Positions 51,992 through 60,444 of a stretch of DNA of 64,000 nucleotides are shown piece after piece. Below the pieces are notes generated by a model. The model made no database searches, was not told the DNA's origin, and worked only from the letters and a program-made list of their open reading frames with translations. The first letter of the stretch is position 1; every line of letters starts with the position of its first letter. Position numbers and translations under genes: made by a program. Source of the stretch: a candidate division FCPU426 bacterium (GTDB lineage: Bacteria > Oederibacteriota > Muellerivitia > Muellerivitales > Muellerivitaceae); the NCBI GenBank assembly GCA_027452205.1, contig DAIDGV010000024.1:94750-158749 (forward strand), read 5' to 3'.

Positions 51992-53106
51992 AAGCCTTAC
52001 TAGTGCTACGTTCAGCAGCTTTAGGTGACTTTATTCTCTCCGCGCCAGCTTTTGATCAACTTAGAAGAGTTTTTCCACATAACAAGATCATTTTTGTAAC
52101 TACCCAATCTGTTAGTAAAAAACAACGCATTAAAGTGGCCGACTATGCAGGAAATACCATTAACATTCCTTGGGTTGATATGGCGATACCACATTTGATC
52201 GATGAAACTTTTGTCATTGATAATGTTCTTAATTTTTATTCACTGTGGGCCCTACGAAAGAAACTAAAAACTTATGACTTTGAAACAGCTATTCTCATGG
52301 TCGACCCCTGCGCACCGTGGTTAGGTCGTATCAAAAAACTATTGCTCATCTATTTCTTGGTCGGTTTTATTCCAACCTTGGGATGGCGCAGCCAGGGTTC
52401 CCTAAAAGGTAATCTTTCGGAATTAAACCGAAAAGGTTTATTAAAACATCACGTTTATGGGCCTTTACAATTTTTAAGCGAAATCACCCCTGCAAAAATT
52501 TGCAGAGAAGAAGAAATAGTTTTCGACTTAAAACCCGGTAAGGAAGCGGAAGATTGGGCTGAAAATTGGATAAAAACGAATCAATTAGAGAACCGACCGA
52601 TTATTGCCGTAGCTCCTGGAGCAATTCACGCCCATAAACAATGGCCCGTTGAATCTTTTAAAGAACTCATCCATCAATTGCTTGACCGCTATCCAAACAA
52701 TGTTCTTGTAGTTTTAGGGTCGCCCAAAGACCGATCCATCGGCGAGGAATTAAAAAGAAGTCATCTGGAATCCATTTTTAATCTAGCGGGCGAAACTTCC
52801 ATTTCTCAATCTGCCGCTTTGTTGAAAAAATGCGCTCTTTTGGTTGGCAACGATGGGGGGGCGATGCATCTAGGCGACGCTATGGGCTGTAAAGTTGTTT
52901 CGATAATCCCGGGCATTGAATACCCCGACTCGATCGAACCTTGGCACAATAAGGACCTGGCGGTCCGGCACCCGGTTCCCTGTGCGCCTTGTTATTCTTT
53001 CACTTATTGCCCTGAAAAACACAATAAATGTATGACTGAATTATCAGTGGAGTCGGTTTTTGAAAAATGCCGACGAGTTTTGGACAAAACTAGATTGGAA
53101 ATATAG
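51988..53106 (+). CDS. Glycosyltransferase family 9 (heptosyltransferase-like)
   Basis: 372 residues; ATGA overlap with the wzy-like gene. GT9 marks: ALLVLRSAALGDFILSAPAF (phosphate-binding Gly-Asp), PIIAVAPGAIHAHKQWPVES, FKELIHQLL, FNLAGETSISQSAALLKKCA, LVGNDGGAMHLGDAMGCKVV. The end has a Cys cluster (VPCAPCYSFTYCPEKHNKC), seen in many heptosyltransferases. It probably adds a heptose or other sugar from a nucleotide donor in the cytoplasm. Its last 17 bases overlap the convergent GT2 gene. Confidence 0.9.
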   Translation: MKALLVLRSAALGDFILSAPAFDQLRRVFPHNKIIFVTTQSVSKKQRIKVADYAGNTINIPWVDMAIPHLIDETFVIDNVLNFYSLWALRKKLKTYDFETAILMVDPCAPWLGRIKKLLLIYFLVGFIPTLGWRSQGSLKGNLSELNRKGLLKHHVYGPLQFLSEITPAKICREEEIVFDLKPGKEAEDWAENWIKTNQLENRPIIAVAPGAIHAHKQWPVESFKELIHQLLDRYPNNVLVVLGSPKDRSIGEELKRSHLESIFNLAGETSISQSAALLKKCALLVGNDGGAMHLGDAMGCKVVSIIPGIEYPDSIEPWHNKDLAVRHPVPCAPCYSFTYCPEKHNKCMTELSVESVFEKCRRVLDKTRLEI

Positions 53107-53848
53107 GGCGCTTTTGCTTTTGAAAGCTTTTCAAAACATAGATGAAAAAATAGAACCCTCTTTCAAGTCCTCTCAACCCCAGTTCACTTCGCAACAATTC
53201 CCAGCGTTGAACCATGATCTTAAATTTGTTTCTGCCACGAGATCTTGGAACTAGCCGATAAAAAGCGGTTTCCTTTGGCATACAATCAACAACAAAACCT
53301 CTTGAAGTCAATTCACACCACAGAAGAAAGTCTTCGATCGGCTTATCTTTAAAAACAATGTCTCCGACCTGACTACGGTCCACCATCATTGTCAAACACC
53401 CGACACTCGATCCCATTAGGATTCTGTTTGTCGTCTTCAATGGAAATTTAATCGGAGCACTCAAAAGCATTCCGCTCGAATCCATATTACGATAGTAGGT
53501 ACAGCAGAGAGCTGATCCGTGGCTTTTAATGAATTCCAATTGCCATTCCAATTTTTCCGGGACCCATAAATCATCCGCGTCAATGAAGGCCAAATAGCGG
53601 CCTTGGGCCCACCGAATGCAAAGATTTCGAGCCTGAGAAGGCCCGGTCTTGCCTGTTGACCGACGCACTTTAATTTTCGAATTTGATTTTTCCAATTCTT
53701 CCAAAAAAACCGAGGTGCCATCGGTTGAACCATCATCGCAAATAATCCATTCCCAATCTTTATAGGTTTGGTTTAAAACGGATTGAGCTGTGGTTGGCAA
53801 ATATTGAATTGCATTGTAACAAGGGGTAATGATCGAAATTTCCGGCAT
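53090..53848 (-). CDS. Glycosyltransferase family 2
   Basis: 252 residues: ISIITPCYNAIQYLPTTAQS, DWEWIICDDGSTDGTSVFLE (nucleotide-binding Asp pair), GPSQARNLCIRWAQGRYLAF and the DxD site FIDADDLW. The later part (IEDFLLWCELTSRGFVVDCM) includes the ED that often holds the catalytic base. It is an inverting GT-A enzyme with a typical length for the short GT2 group. Four bases separate it from the wbaP-like gene, so it is part of the export operon. Confidence 0.93.
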   Translation of the reverse strand: MPEISIITPCYNAIQYLPTTAQSVLNQTYKDWEWIICDDGSTDGTSVFLEELEKSNSKIKVRRSTGKTGPSQARNLCIRWAQGRYLAFIDADDLWVPEKLEWQLEFIKSHGSALCCTYYRNMDSSGMLLSAPIKFPLKTTNRILMGSSVGCLTMMVDRSQVGDIVFKDKPIEDFLLWCELTSRGFVVDCMPKETAFYRLVPRSRGRNKFKIMVQRWELLRSELGLRGLERGFYFFIYVLKSFQKQKRPIFPI

Positions 53849-53851
53849 AAA

Positions 53852-55291
53852 TCACCGCGCGCCTTTGGCCATAGCGATGACAGTTCTTAAAATAATGGAG
53901 AGATCGAACGCCAGGCTGTAATTGCTGACATAATAAAGATCATAAGAAAGTTTGGTCTTGGTGTCTTCATGGCTGGACGCGTATCGGTAACGGATCTGCG
54001 CCCAACCCGTCAGCCCCGGCTTGACCAGGTGCCGCAGATGATATTGAGGTAATTGTTTCTCTAACTGGGTGACGAACTCCGGCCTTTCCGGCCGTGGACC
54101 CACGAAAGCCATATCTCCCCTCAAAATATTCCAAAATTGGGGCAGTTCATCCAGTCGGCTTAAACGAAGGAATTTTCCGATCGGGGTCACCCGATCGTCG
54201 TTCTTTTTCGCCCAGACCGCGCCATTCTTTTCCGCGTCAATCCGCATAGTCCTGAATTTCCAGATATCGAACGATTTTCCATACTGACCCACTCGTTTTT
54301 GGCTGTAAAAAATCGGCCCGGGCGAGAATATCTTCATTAAAACGATAATGACCAAACCAACGGGCAAGCTGGCCAAAAGACCGATCACCGCCAAGAAGAT
54401 ATCCAAGCAACGTTTATCCCATTGTCCCGCGTAGGTCCCGGTGCAAAAGCCATGAATCCTCAACAATTGTCGATCCGTCAAGGTGTTCAAGTCGATCTCG
54501 CCGAATATCTTTTCTTTGAATCGGGAATAAGGCCGAATCAAACAACCTGATTTGCTGATCTCCAAATAATGGTCCATTACCCAATTAGCAGCCTGGGAAT
54601 GATCTTCGACAATGACCTCATGAGGATTCAACGTCCTTAAAACCTGCGGCAGTTCGGCCTCGAATTCGGCCAACGGTGTTTTTTCCGTGACCGGTAAAAA
54701 AAACGCTGGCAGGAAAAAATTCGAGAACGATGCTTCGATGCGGGCATTCATTTCCTCGAATACCGAGGGGCGTCCGACAAAAACCACCAGGTGGCGGGCC
54801 CGGGCCACCCAGCCCCGGGTGACGATGCGGAATAGGACTGTCAGCACCACGCAAAATAAACCTGAGTAAAAAATGATATACCGACCAACTTGATCATGGA
54901 CCGTCCAAGTAGTCGCTATTGTCAAAATGGCCATGGCGCTAAAAGTCGAGATCAAGGACGTTCCTAATATCCTCGAGACCGAATTGAGGTGCACAAAATC
55001 ATGGGAATCCAGGATGTGGCGGAAACAAGCCATAAAAAATCCAAAGATCAAGCCCAACTTGAGGGGGCTATAAAAGATCGGAAGACCGTTGTAATAGGAT
55101 GGCGAAGCCCAATGGGCTAAAAGAAAGGAAACAAGCCCGATGAGGACATCGAAAAAGATCCAGACCCATGGCGGAAGGTAAATGATCGTCCGGGCGATCG
55201 GCCTGAAAAATCTCAAGCGCTTGTGGGAAGTGCGGGAACCCCTGACATAGGATGCGGTATTTTTTTCGGTCTCTTTGACGGCGGTATTCAT
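53852..55291 (-). CDS. WbaP/WcaJ-type initiating polyprenyl-phosphate sugar transferase
   Basis: 479 residues. Four to five N-terminal spans (YLPPWVWIFFDVLIGLVSFL and following) lead to a Rossmann-like part and then the catalytic PF02397 region: CLDIFLAVIGLLASLPVGLV, FSPGPIFYSQKRVGQYGKSF, WKFRTMRIDAEKNG, RLDELPQFWNILRGDM, VGPRPERPEF and KPGLTGWAQIRYRYASSHED. It loads the first sugar phosphate onto undecaprenyl phosphate. Eight bases follow the kinase gene, so the two are co-transcribed. The donor sugar cannot be inferred. Confidence 0.94.
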   Translation of the reverse strand: MNTAVKETEKNTASYVRGSRTSHKRLRFFRPIARTIIYLPPWVWIFFDVLIGLVSFLLAHWASPSYYNGLPIFYSPLKLGLIFGFFMACFRHILDSHDFVHLNSVSRILGTSLISTFSAMAILTIATTWTVHDQVGRYIIFYSGLFCVVLTVLFRIVTRGWVARARHLVVFVGRPSVFEEMNARIEASFSNFFLPAFFLPVTEKTPLAEFEAELPQVLRTLNPHEVIVEDHSQAANWVMDHYLEISKSGCLIRPYSRFKEKIFGEIDLNTLTDRQLLRIHGFCTGTYAGQWDKRCLDIFLAVIGLLASLPVGLVIIVLMKIFSPGPIFYSQKRVGQYGKSFDIWKFRTMRIDAEKNGAVWAKKNDDRVTPIGKFLRLSRLDELPQFWNILRGDMAFVGPRPERPEFVTQLEKQLPQYHLRHLVKPGLTGWAQIRYRYASSHEDTKTKLSYDLYYVSNYSLAFDLSIILRTVIAMAKGAR

Positions 55292-55298
55292 CGAAAAC

Positions 55299-57011
55299 CT
55301 AGTTCAATTTATTCAGGGTGACTTGGTCATTTTTTTGTTTTGCGTCGTGACCATAGCCATAACCGTAGCCGTAACCATAGCCGTAGCCGTACGAACTTCT
55401 ATTCATGTCCACACAGTTCAAGGCCGACCCTAAAACCGGGGCATTCACCGCCTGCAAAAGTTTGGCGGCGCGGTGGATCTCGGAACGTCTTGTCTTGTCA
55501 TATCGGCCCATCAGAACCACACCATCCAAATAAGTCGCCAAAACCACCGAATCCGTCACGGGAAGAATAGGAGCCCCATCAATGACGATATAATCGAATT
55601 CTCGTTTGAGGTCTTGAATGAGTTTTTTCATGGTCGAAGAGCCCAAAAGTTCCGCCGGATTCGGGGGAATGAACCCATTCGGCAAAACCCAAAGGTTTTC
55701 GGGGCCGAATTTGACGATCATATCTTCAATATCGCCTTTGCCCGCCAAAAGCATGGGTAACCCGATCGTCTTGTCCACTTTCAGGCCAAAAAGGATGCTG
55801 ATGGAGGGTTTTCGAAGGTCCGCGTCGATCAAGAGGACTTTTTTACCGGTGTGGGAAAGGCTCAACGCCAAGTCGGAATTAACCAATGTTTTGCCTTCTT
55901 CCGGATTGGAAGAAAAAACGCTGATCGCTTGGAGCTTTTGATCCACATGGGAAAAAGTGAGGTTGGTTCGGAACACTTTGAAGCTTTCGCGGTAAGCCGA
56001 AAATTCAAAATATGGATTATCGATCAGATACTTTGGCGAGAACCGTTCGGTGGTTGAGAACGCGTCTTTCCCATCTTTTTGGCGGAAATTGGGAATGATC
56101 GCCAAAGGCGTCAAATTGGTCGCCCGTTGGATATCGTCCTCTTGTTTGACCCGGTCCTGCATTTTTTCGCGCAATAAGGCCAAAACGATCCCCCCGAAAA
56201 GTCCGACCATCAAACCTAAAACCAGGGTCAAGCCGATCTTGGGTTTTAACCTCAGGTCCGGCGGCCGAGCCGCGTCCATGACCACAATACCCGAGTCATC
56301 CACATTCGCCGCGATCCGGGCTTCCTGGTCCTGTTCCAAAAGCCACTTGTAGTTGATCTCGTCCGCCTGGGCCTCGTGCGTAGGATCGAGGTAATTCTTT
56401 TCCAGCGCTTCATCCGACACCAACTTTTGTTTCATTTCGGTCAGTTGTTCATGGATGAATTGATAACGGTTCTGAGCGCTTTCTCGGCTTAACTCCAAAT
56501 TCACCTGGATGAACCCTTCGGCCCAAGTATTGGCCAATTGCGCCGCCGCGGAAGGTGTACCCGCGTCCGCTTGGACCGTTATGACGTTCGATTGTTTGGC
56601 GTTCCCGACTTTGACGTTTTTCTGCAAGGCACGGATCAGTTTTTGGCCCGTGGGGTCATTGAAATGCAAATATTCGGGAAATTCAGTATTGGAACCCAAT
56701 TTTAGTTTTTGGATCGTATATTCCGCCACGGAGCGGGCCTGAGCGATCTGAAGATAAGTCTCAATGGGGTCGCCGCCCGTCGGCATCATGGCTAATTGCC
56801 GGATAGCGTTACTGGTAGACTGGGTTGATTCCGGGACCTTGACCGTAGTGACGGCTTCGAACGTCGGCGGCCATAAAAAAGCGTAAAGGGCCGCCAAAAC
56901 AAAACAGCCCAAAACGACTTTCAAGACAAAAAAACGATGATGATATAAGACCCGCGAGACTTCTTTAAAATCGATCTCTGCGTCATTCTCTAAAATTGTT
57001 TGGCTTTCCAT
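55299..57011 (-). CDS. Wzc-like bacterial tyrosine kinase and chain-length regulator
   Basis: 570 residues. Wzz part: IDFKEVSRVLYHHRFFVLKV, first span, FEAVTTVKVPESTQST, coiled stretch, second span (LKPKIGLTLVLGLMVGLFGG). Kinase part: Walker A FSSNPEEGKTLVNSDLAL, Walker A' VLLIDADLRKPS, Walker B FDYIVIDGAPILPVTDS. The tail reads RSSYGYGYGYGYGYGYGHD: seven Tyr alternating with Gly, in place of the usual loosely spaced Tyr cluster. In Wzc the phosphorylation state of this tail controls oligomer state and polymer export. ATG follows GGGGAAAAC; 24 bases separate it from the wza-like gene. Confidence 0.95.
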   Translation of the reverse strand: MESQTILENDAEIDFKEVSRVLYHHRFFVLKVVLGCFVLAALYAFLWPPTFEAVTTVKVPESTQSTSNAIRQLAMMPTGGDPIETYLQIAQARSVAEYTIQKLKLGSNTEFPEYLHFNDPTGQKLIRALQKNVKVGNAKQSNVITVQADAGTPSAAAQLANTWAEGFIQVNLELSRESAQNRYQFIHEQLTEMKQKLVSDEALEKNYLDPTHEAQADEINYKWLLEQDQEARIAANVDDSGIVVMDAARPPDLRLKPKIGLTLVLGLMVGLFGGIVLALLREKMQDRVKQEDDIQRATNLTPLAIIPNFRQKDGKDAFSTTERFSPKYLIDNPYFEFSAYRESFKVFRTNLTFSHVDQKLQAISVFSSNPEEGKTLVNSDLALSLSHTGKKVLLIDADLRKPSISILFGLKVDKTIGLPMLLAGKGDIEDMIVKFGPENLWVLPNGFIPPNPAELLGSSTMKKLIQDLKREFDYIVIDGAPILPVTDSVVLATYLDGVVLMGRYDKTRRSEIHRAAKLLQAVNAPVLGSALNCVDMNRSSYGYGYGYGYGYGYGHDAKQKNDQVTLNKLN

Positions 57012-57035
57012 GTTTTCCCCGAATTTTGTTTAAAC

Positions 57036-57746
57036 TTATTTATAAACCGTCACGAAAACCACCGCCGCGGTGGACAAGATGCTGGCGATGACAGCCCACT
57101 CTTCGATCGAAGGCAATCCGCTCTTCGGGACCATTAACACATCGCCCGGATAAAGAAGCGGTTCATCGCCCTTGTAATTTTCATTTCTCAAATAGTCGTT
57201 CAAATTGAACCGGCTCTTTTTCTTACCATGAATGATCACCGCACCGCCCAAATCGGCGTCTTTAGAAGGCCCACCGGCTTGGGCGAGGATCGAGACCAAG
57301 GAGGGGTCCCCCTCGATCATGAATTTGCCCGGATGATTGACCTCACCCAAGACCGAAACTTTATAATTTGCCGAGTTACTGATCAACACGGTCACTTGGG
57401 GATACTCGATATATTTACCCAGTTTTTTCATGAGCAGTTCGCTGGCTTGTTCCGGGGACATTCCTGAAATTTTCACTTCATGCAGGAAGGGGAAAAAGAT
57501 CTTCCCGTCCGCATCCACCAAATAATCGGAAGGCAATTGGCCGTTCGTCGCCATTTTTCCCTGGGCCAAGGCCGCGGAAGGCGCCGATGAGTGGTTGTAA
57601 ACCAAGATCGACAAATGGTCCCCCGGGCCGATGAGCAACGGGGGATAATTAGTTGGTTTCGCCAAGAGTGTCGCAACAGGCCCACCCCACACCAAAACGG
57701 TTATCAGACCCAGGCAAAGAACTTTTCGAATGATCTTGAATGGCAT
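57036..57746 (-). CDS. Wza-like polysaccharide export protein (short OPX form)
   Basis: 236 residues from the ATG at 57746 (MPFKIIRKVLCLGLITVLVW); the frame extends to 57920 but the added part has no ribosome-binding site. Poly_export region: LLIGPGDHLSILVYNHSSAP, LVDADGKIFFPFLHEVKISG, EYPQVTVLISNSANYKVSVL. SLBB region: GEVNHPGKFMIEGDPSLVSI, LAQAGGPSKDADLGGAVIIH, LLYPGDVLMVPKS. A C-terminal span (WAVIASILSTAAVVFVTVYK) replaces the usual helical barrel. No lipobox Cys is obvious. Short forms without the barrel rely on another outer-membrane protein, and two barrel proteins are encoded just upstream. Confidence 0.9.
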   Translation of the reverse strand: MPFKIIRKVLCLGLITVLVWGGPVATLLAKPTNYPPLLIGPGDHLSILVYNHSSAPSAALAQGKMATNGQLPSDYLVDADGKIFFPFLHEVKISGMSPEQASELLMKKLGKYIEYPQVTVLISNSANYKVSVLGEVNHPGKFMIEGDPSLVSILAQAGGPSKDADLGGAVIIHGKKKSRFNLNDYLRNENYKGDEPLLYPGDVLMVPKSGLPSIEEWAVIASILSTAAVVFVTVYK

Positions 57747-57889
57747 CGAATCTCTCGCAATGTATTTAAATTTGCTTGATAAAAAGCCGCGCTCTTTTGA
57801 GCTTTGGAGTAACCAAGCAGAAACCGGAGTAAATATTATCAAATTTGCTAATTTTTTTATTAAAACCTTTAACTCAAACCAAAAACGTT

Positions 57890-58780
57890 TTAAGGGTCGA
57901 AAAAGAGCCCAATTCCCCAATGATTATCACTTTGTTGAATGAACTGCCCATAAGGGTTGTTGCCGTTGGCATAAGTCAGGGCCAATCGAAGACTGCGTTC
58001 ATGATCCTTTTCCCATTTCCACTGAAAACCCAGCTCAAAATATTGATCCAAAACATTGGCTACTTCATCGTTCACTTTTAAGTCGTAAGTGAAATAAAGA
58101 CGTAAAGGCGAACCGATAAAATCCACGGTGTCCGAATGAAGTTCGATCCCCGAATGTAAATAAAGAGGTGGATTGCCCGGCGGGGTCATGTTGGTCCAAT
58201 AGCCCAATCCGACATAAGGCCGAAAATAATGGGAATCTTCAAAAGAAAGGAGCCACTGAAAACCCGAACGGGTATAAGGAATTCCGGTTCCATATAAATG
58301 ATCATTGATGCCAACAAAATTATCCGAATCGCCAATTCCATCGCCGAAATGGGCCCCCATCCCCATCCATTCGATTCGGTTCGCGAAAACCGCCGTTGAT
58401 TCCGCCAAATAAAAACCCCAATACCAATCATCAGCCAAAACCGAATAGCTGGCCCATTGCCAACGATCGAGCAGGAGATGCCCCGCCCCCAGGGCCCCTA
58501 AACTCCAGCGATAACCATCGGCGGTATCCAACTTGAACAGATCGACGCTGGCGCCAAGAGCCGTATAAACATTTTGGGAATACTCTTTGAAGTTGGTGTC
58601 CGGAATAATGTAGCAAGCCGGTTCTAAAGGATCCCCGATCAGGGGGGCGAATACATGACCCGACGGCAAAAAGGAGACCGTCTCTTGGGCAAGACACGTT
58701 TGTGAAAAAATGGAACTAACGATCAAGACAAGGGCTAAAAAAAGCGTTTTCTTAAGATCGATTCCAGGTTCAAGGATCAT
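57890..58780 (-). CDS. DUF1207-like outer-membrane protein (second of a tandem pair)
   Basis: 296 residues; the ATG overlaps the end of the previous gene by 11 bases and AGGGG lies seven bases upstream. Signal peptide ends CLAQET. The start of the mature protein (FAPLIGDPLEPACYI) and the end (QFIQQSDNHWGIGLFFDP) match those of its neighbour (FHPIIGNPLEAQNRL; QLYMQQVDHWGLGVYYDP), with aromatic beta strands between. DUF1207 is named from memory for this pattern; the role is unknown. Its position before wza suggests an outer-membrane partner for export, yet this is inference. Confidence 0.75.
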   Translation of the reverse strand: MILEPGIDLKKTLFLALVLIVSSIFSQTCLAQETVSFLPSGHVFAPLIGDPLEPACYIIPDTNFKEYSQNVYTALGASVDLFKLDTADGYRWSLGALGAGHLLLDRWQWASYSVLADDWYWGFYLAESTAVFANRIEWMGMGAHFGDGIGDSDNFVGINDHLYGTGIPYTRSGFQWLLSFEDSHYFRPYVGLGYWTNMTPPGNPPLYLHSGIELHSDTVDFIGSPLRLYFTYDLKVNDEVANVLDQYFELGFQWKWEKDHERSLRLALTYANGNNPYGQFIQQSDNHWGIGLFFDP

Positions 58781-59603
58781 AATAAACCCCTAAACCCCAA
58801 TGATCGACCTGTTGCATATAAAGCTGCCCGAAATTGACGCTGCCTTGATAGTGAACGACGGCGAATCGGATGGTTTGGCCGTTTTCCTGACCCTTGAATT
58901 GCAGTCCTAATTGGATCGTTTGATTGTTCGAAGAGGTTTCGTTGTCGATTTCCAAATGGTAAGTGCCATATCCCCGCAGGTTCATTCCCAAAAATTTGAA
59001 AGAAGACGAGTAAATTTCCATTCCAGCAAAGGGGAAAAGTAAATTATCCGGTGTTGGAGAAGCGCTATCCTCCCATCGGCCCAATCCGGCATAAAACCGT
59101 AACCAAGATTTCGGGTAAAAAGAAGCCGTCAGATTGGTGTTTTCCCGGCTGTAATAGGTGTAATACCAGCCGCCCGGTTGCTGCAATTCATCGCCCAAAG
59201 TTCCCTTATAGTGGATCCATTCGCCTTTGAAAGCAAAAGCCCCGGTTTGTTCGCTTAAATAAACACCCCCGAACCAATCCAACGCCTCAAAATTCATGGC
59301 CGTTGGGGCGGAATTGTCCATGAGGAAATAAGCGTCCGCCGTGATCCCGACACCCCATTGCACATCCGGGTTCGACTTCCACCTTAAGAAATCGACCGTC
59401 CCCCCTACCGAACCCTCTGTTTGACCGTTGTCAAAAAAAGTCAGCCGGTTCTGGGCCTCAAGCGGATTACCGATGATGGGATGAAAAAGAGGCGCCCATA
59501 ACGAGCAAAGCACCGGATCGCCTTCAGCTAAGAGCGGTTTTGTTGGCAACAACAAGAAAAGAGAAAGAAGAACGGAACTAAGAAGGCTGATCGAATATCT
59601 CAA
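58770..59603 (-). CDS. DUF1207-like outer-membrane protein (first of a tandem pair)
   Basis: 277 residues from a TTG at 59603, the only start in the leader that keeps a full signal peptide (SLLSSVLLSLFLLLPTKPLL). The ribosome-binding site is weak (GAGG, 14 bases). Mature part opens with LWAPLFHPIIGNPLEAQNRL and shows strands such as WFGGVYLSEQTGAFAFKGEW, WLRFYAGLGRW and MNLRGYGTYHLEID. It is the paralog of the next gene, which starts inside its last codons (coupled translation). Likely first gene of the wza-wzc-wbaP operon; the 149-base gap before it diverges from the phosphatase gene and should hold promoters. Confidence 0.75.
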   Translation of the reverse strand: MRYSISLLSSVLLSLFLLLPTKPLLAEGDPVLCSLWAPLFHPIIGNPLEAQNRLTFFDNGQTEGSVGGTVDFLRWKSNPDVQWGVGITADAYFLMDNSAPTAMNFEALDWFGGVYLSEQTGAFAFKGEWIHYKGTLGDELQQPGGWYYTYYSRENTNLTASFYPKSWLRFYAGLGRWEDSASPTPDNLLFPFAGMEIYSSSFKFLGMNLRGYGTYHLEIDNETSSNNQTIQLGLQFKGQENGQTIRFAVVHYQGSVNFGQLYMQQVDHWGLGVYYDP

Positions 59604-59752
59604 GATTGATTCACGGACCTCAAATTTTTTCCAATCTTACTTTATTCTTGGGAAAACGTGGGGACTAAGGTGTAAAAAAACAACCGCCAATACCAATATA
59701 AAAAAGTCTGATAAAATGGCTTCATTCTGAAGACAGGATCGAAAACCCTCTT

Positions 59753-60418
59753 ATGATCTATGCTATCGGCGACATCCACGGATGTTTAAAACCCCTCAAA
59801 TCATTGATCAACAAATTACCCCTAAAATCCCAGGATGAACTGGTCTTTGTCGGGGATTACATTGACCGAGGTCCTGAAAGTAAAGAAGTCGTCGATTTTC
59901 TATTGTCCGACCGGAAACCCAATTGGCGGTTCTTAAAGGGCAATCATGAACAAATGTTCCTGGATTGGCTTAAGACCTCGGACTCCACCGCCGCATCGAA
60001 TTGGCTTTTGAACGGAGGATACGAAACCCTGAAGTCCTATCTTTCGATCGATGCCTTGGACGAGATCCATGGACAGGACATTAAAGCGCTTTTAAAACCT
60101 GTTCTTCCAGAGGAACACATCAGGTTCTTTGAGTCACTTTCTTTGACTTATGAAACATCGGATTATTTTTTCTGCCATGCGGGAGTAAACCTCGATAAAC
60201 CCCTGAATGCCCAAGAACCCGAGGATTTATTGTGGATACGGCGCAAATTTTTGGAGGATCCGAGACCCACCCCTAAATTGGTCATTCACGGCCACACACC
60301 GATCGAAAAGGTCGACCTTTCCCGTGATCGGATCAATTTAGATACGGGTTGTGTTTATGGCCGCGTTTTGACCGCGGTTTCCCTGCCAAATAAGAAGGTT
60401 TATCAGGTGAAAAAATGA
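59753..60418 (+). CDS. Ser/Thr-type metallophosphatase (PrpE/ApaH-like)
   Basis: 221 residues; calcineurin-like motifs in order: GDIHG (7-11), GDYIDRG (33-39), GNHEQM (63-68), FCHAGVN and LVIHGHTP, supplying both metal sites. Small size and motif spacing match bacterial serine/threonine phosphatases and diadenosine-tetraphosphate hydrolases; the substrate is undecided. It diverges from the DUF1207 pair and converges with the TPR gene, 26 bases away. Confidence 0.92.
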   Translation: MIYAIGDIHGCLKPLKSLINKLPLKSQDELVFVGDYIDRGPESKEVVDFLLSDRKPNWRFLKGNHEQMFLDWLKTSDSTAASNWLLNGGYETLKSYLSIDALDEIHGQDIKALLKPVLPEEHIRFFESLSLTYETSDYFFCHAGVNLDKPLNAQEPEDLLWIRRKFLEDPRPTPKLVIHGHTPIEKVDLSRDRINLDTGCVYGRVLTAVSLPNKKVYQVKK

Positions 60419-60444
60419 TGGAAGCCTGTTTTCCCTATTTAAAC

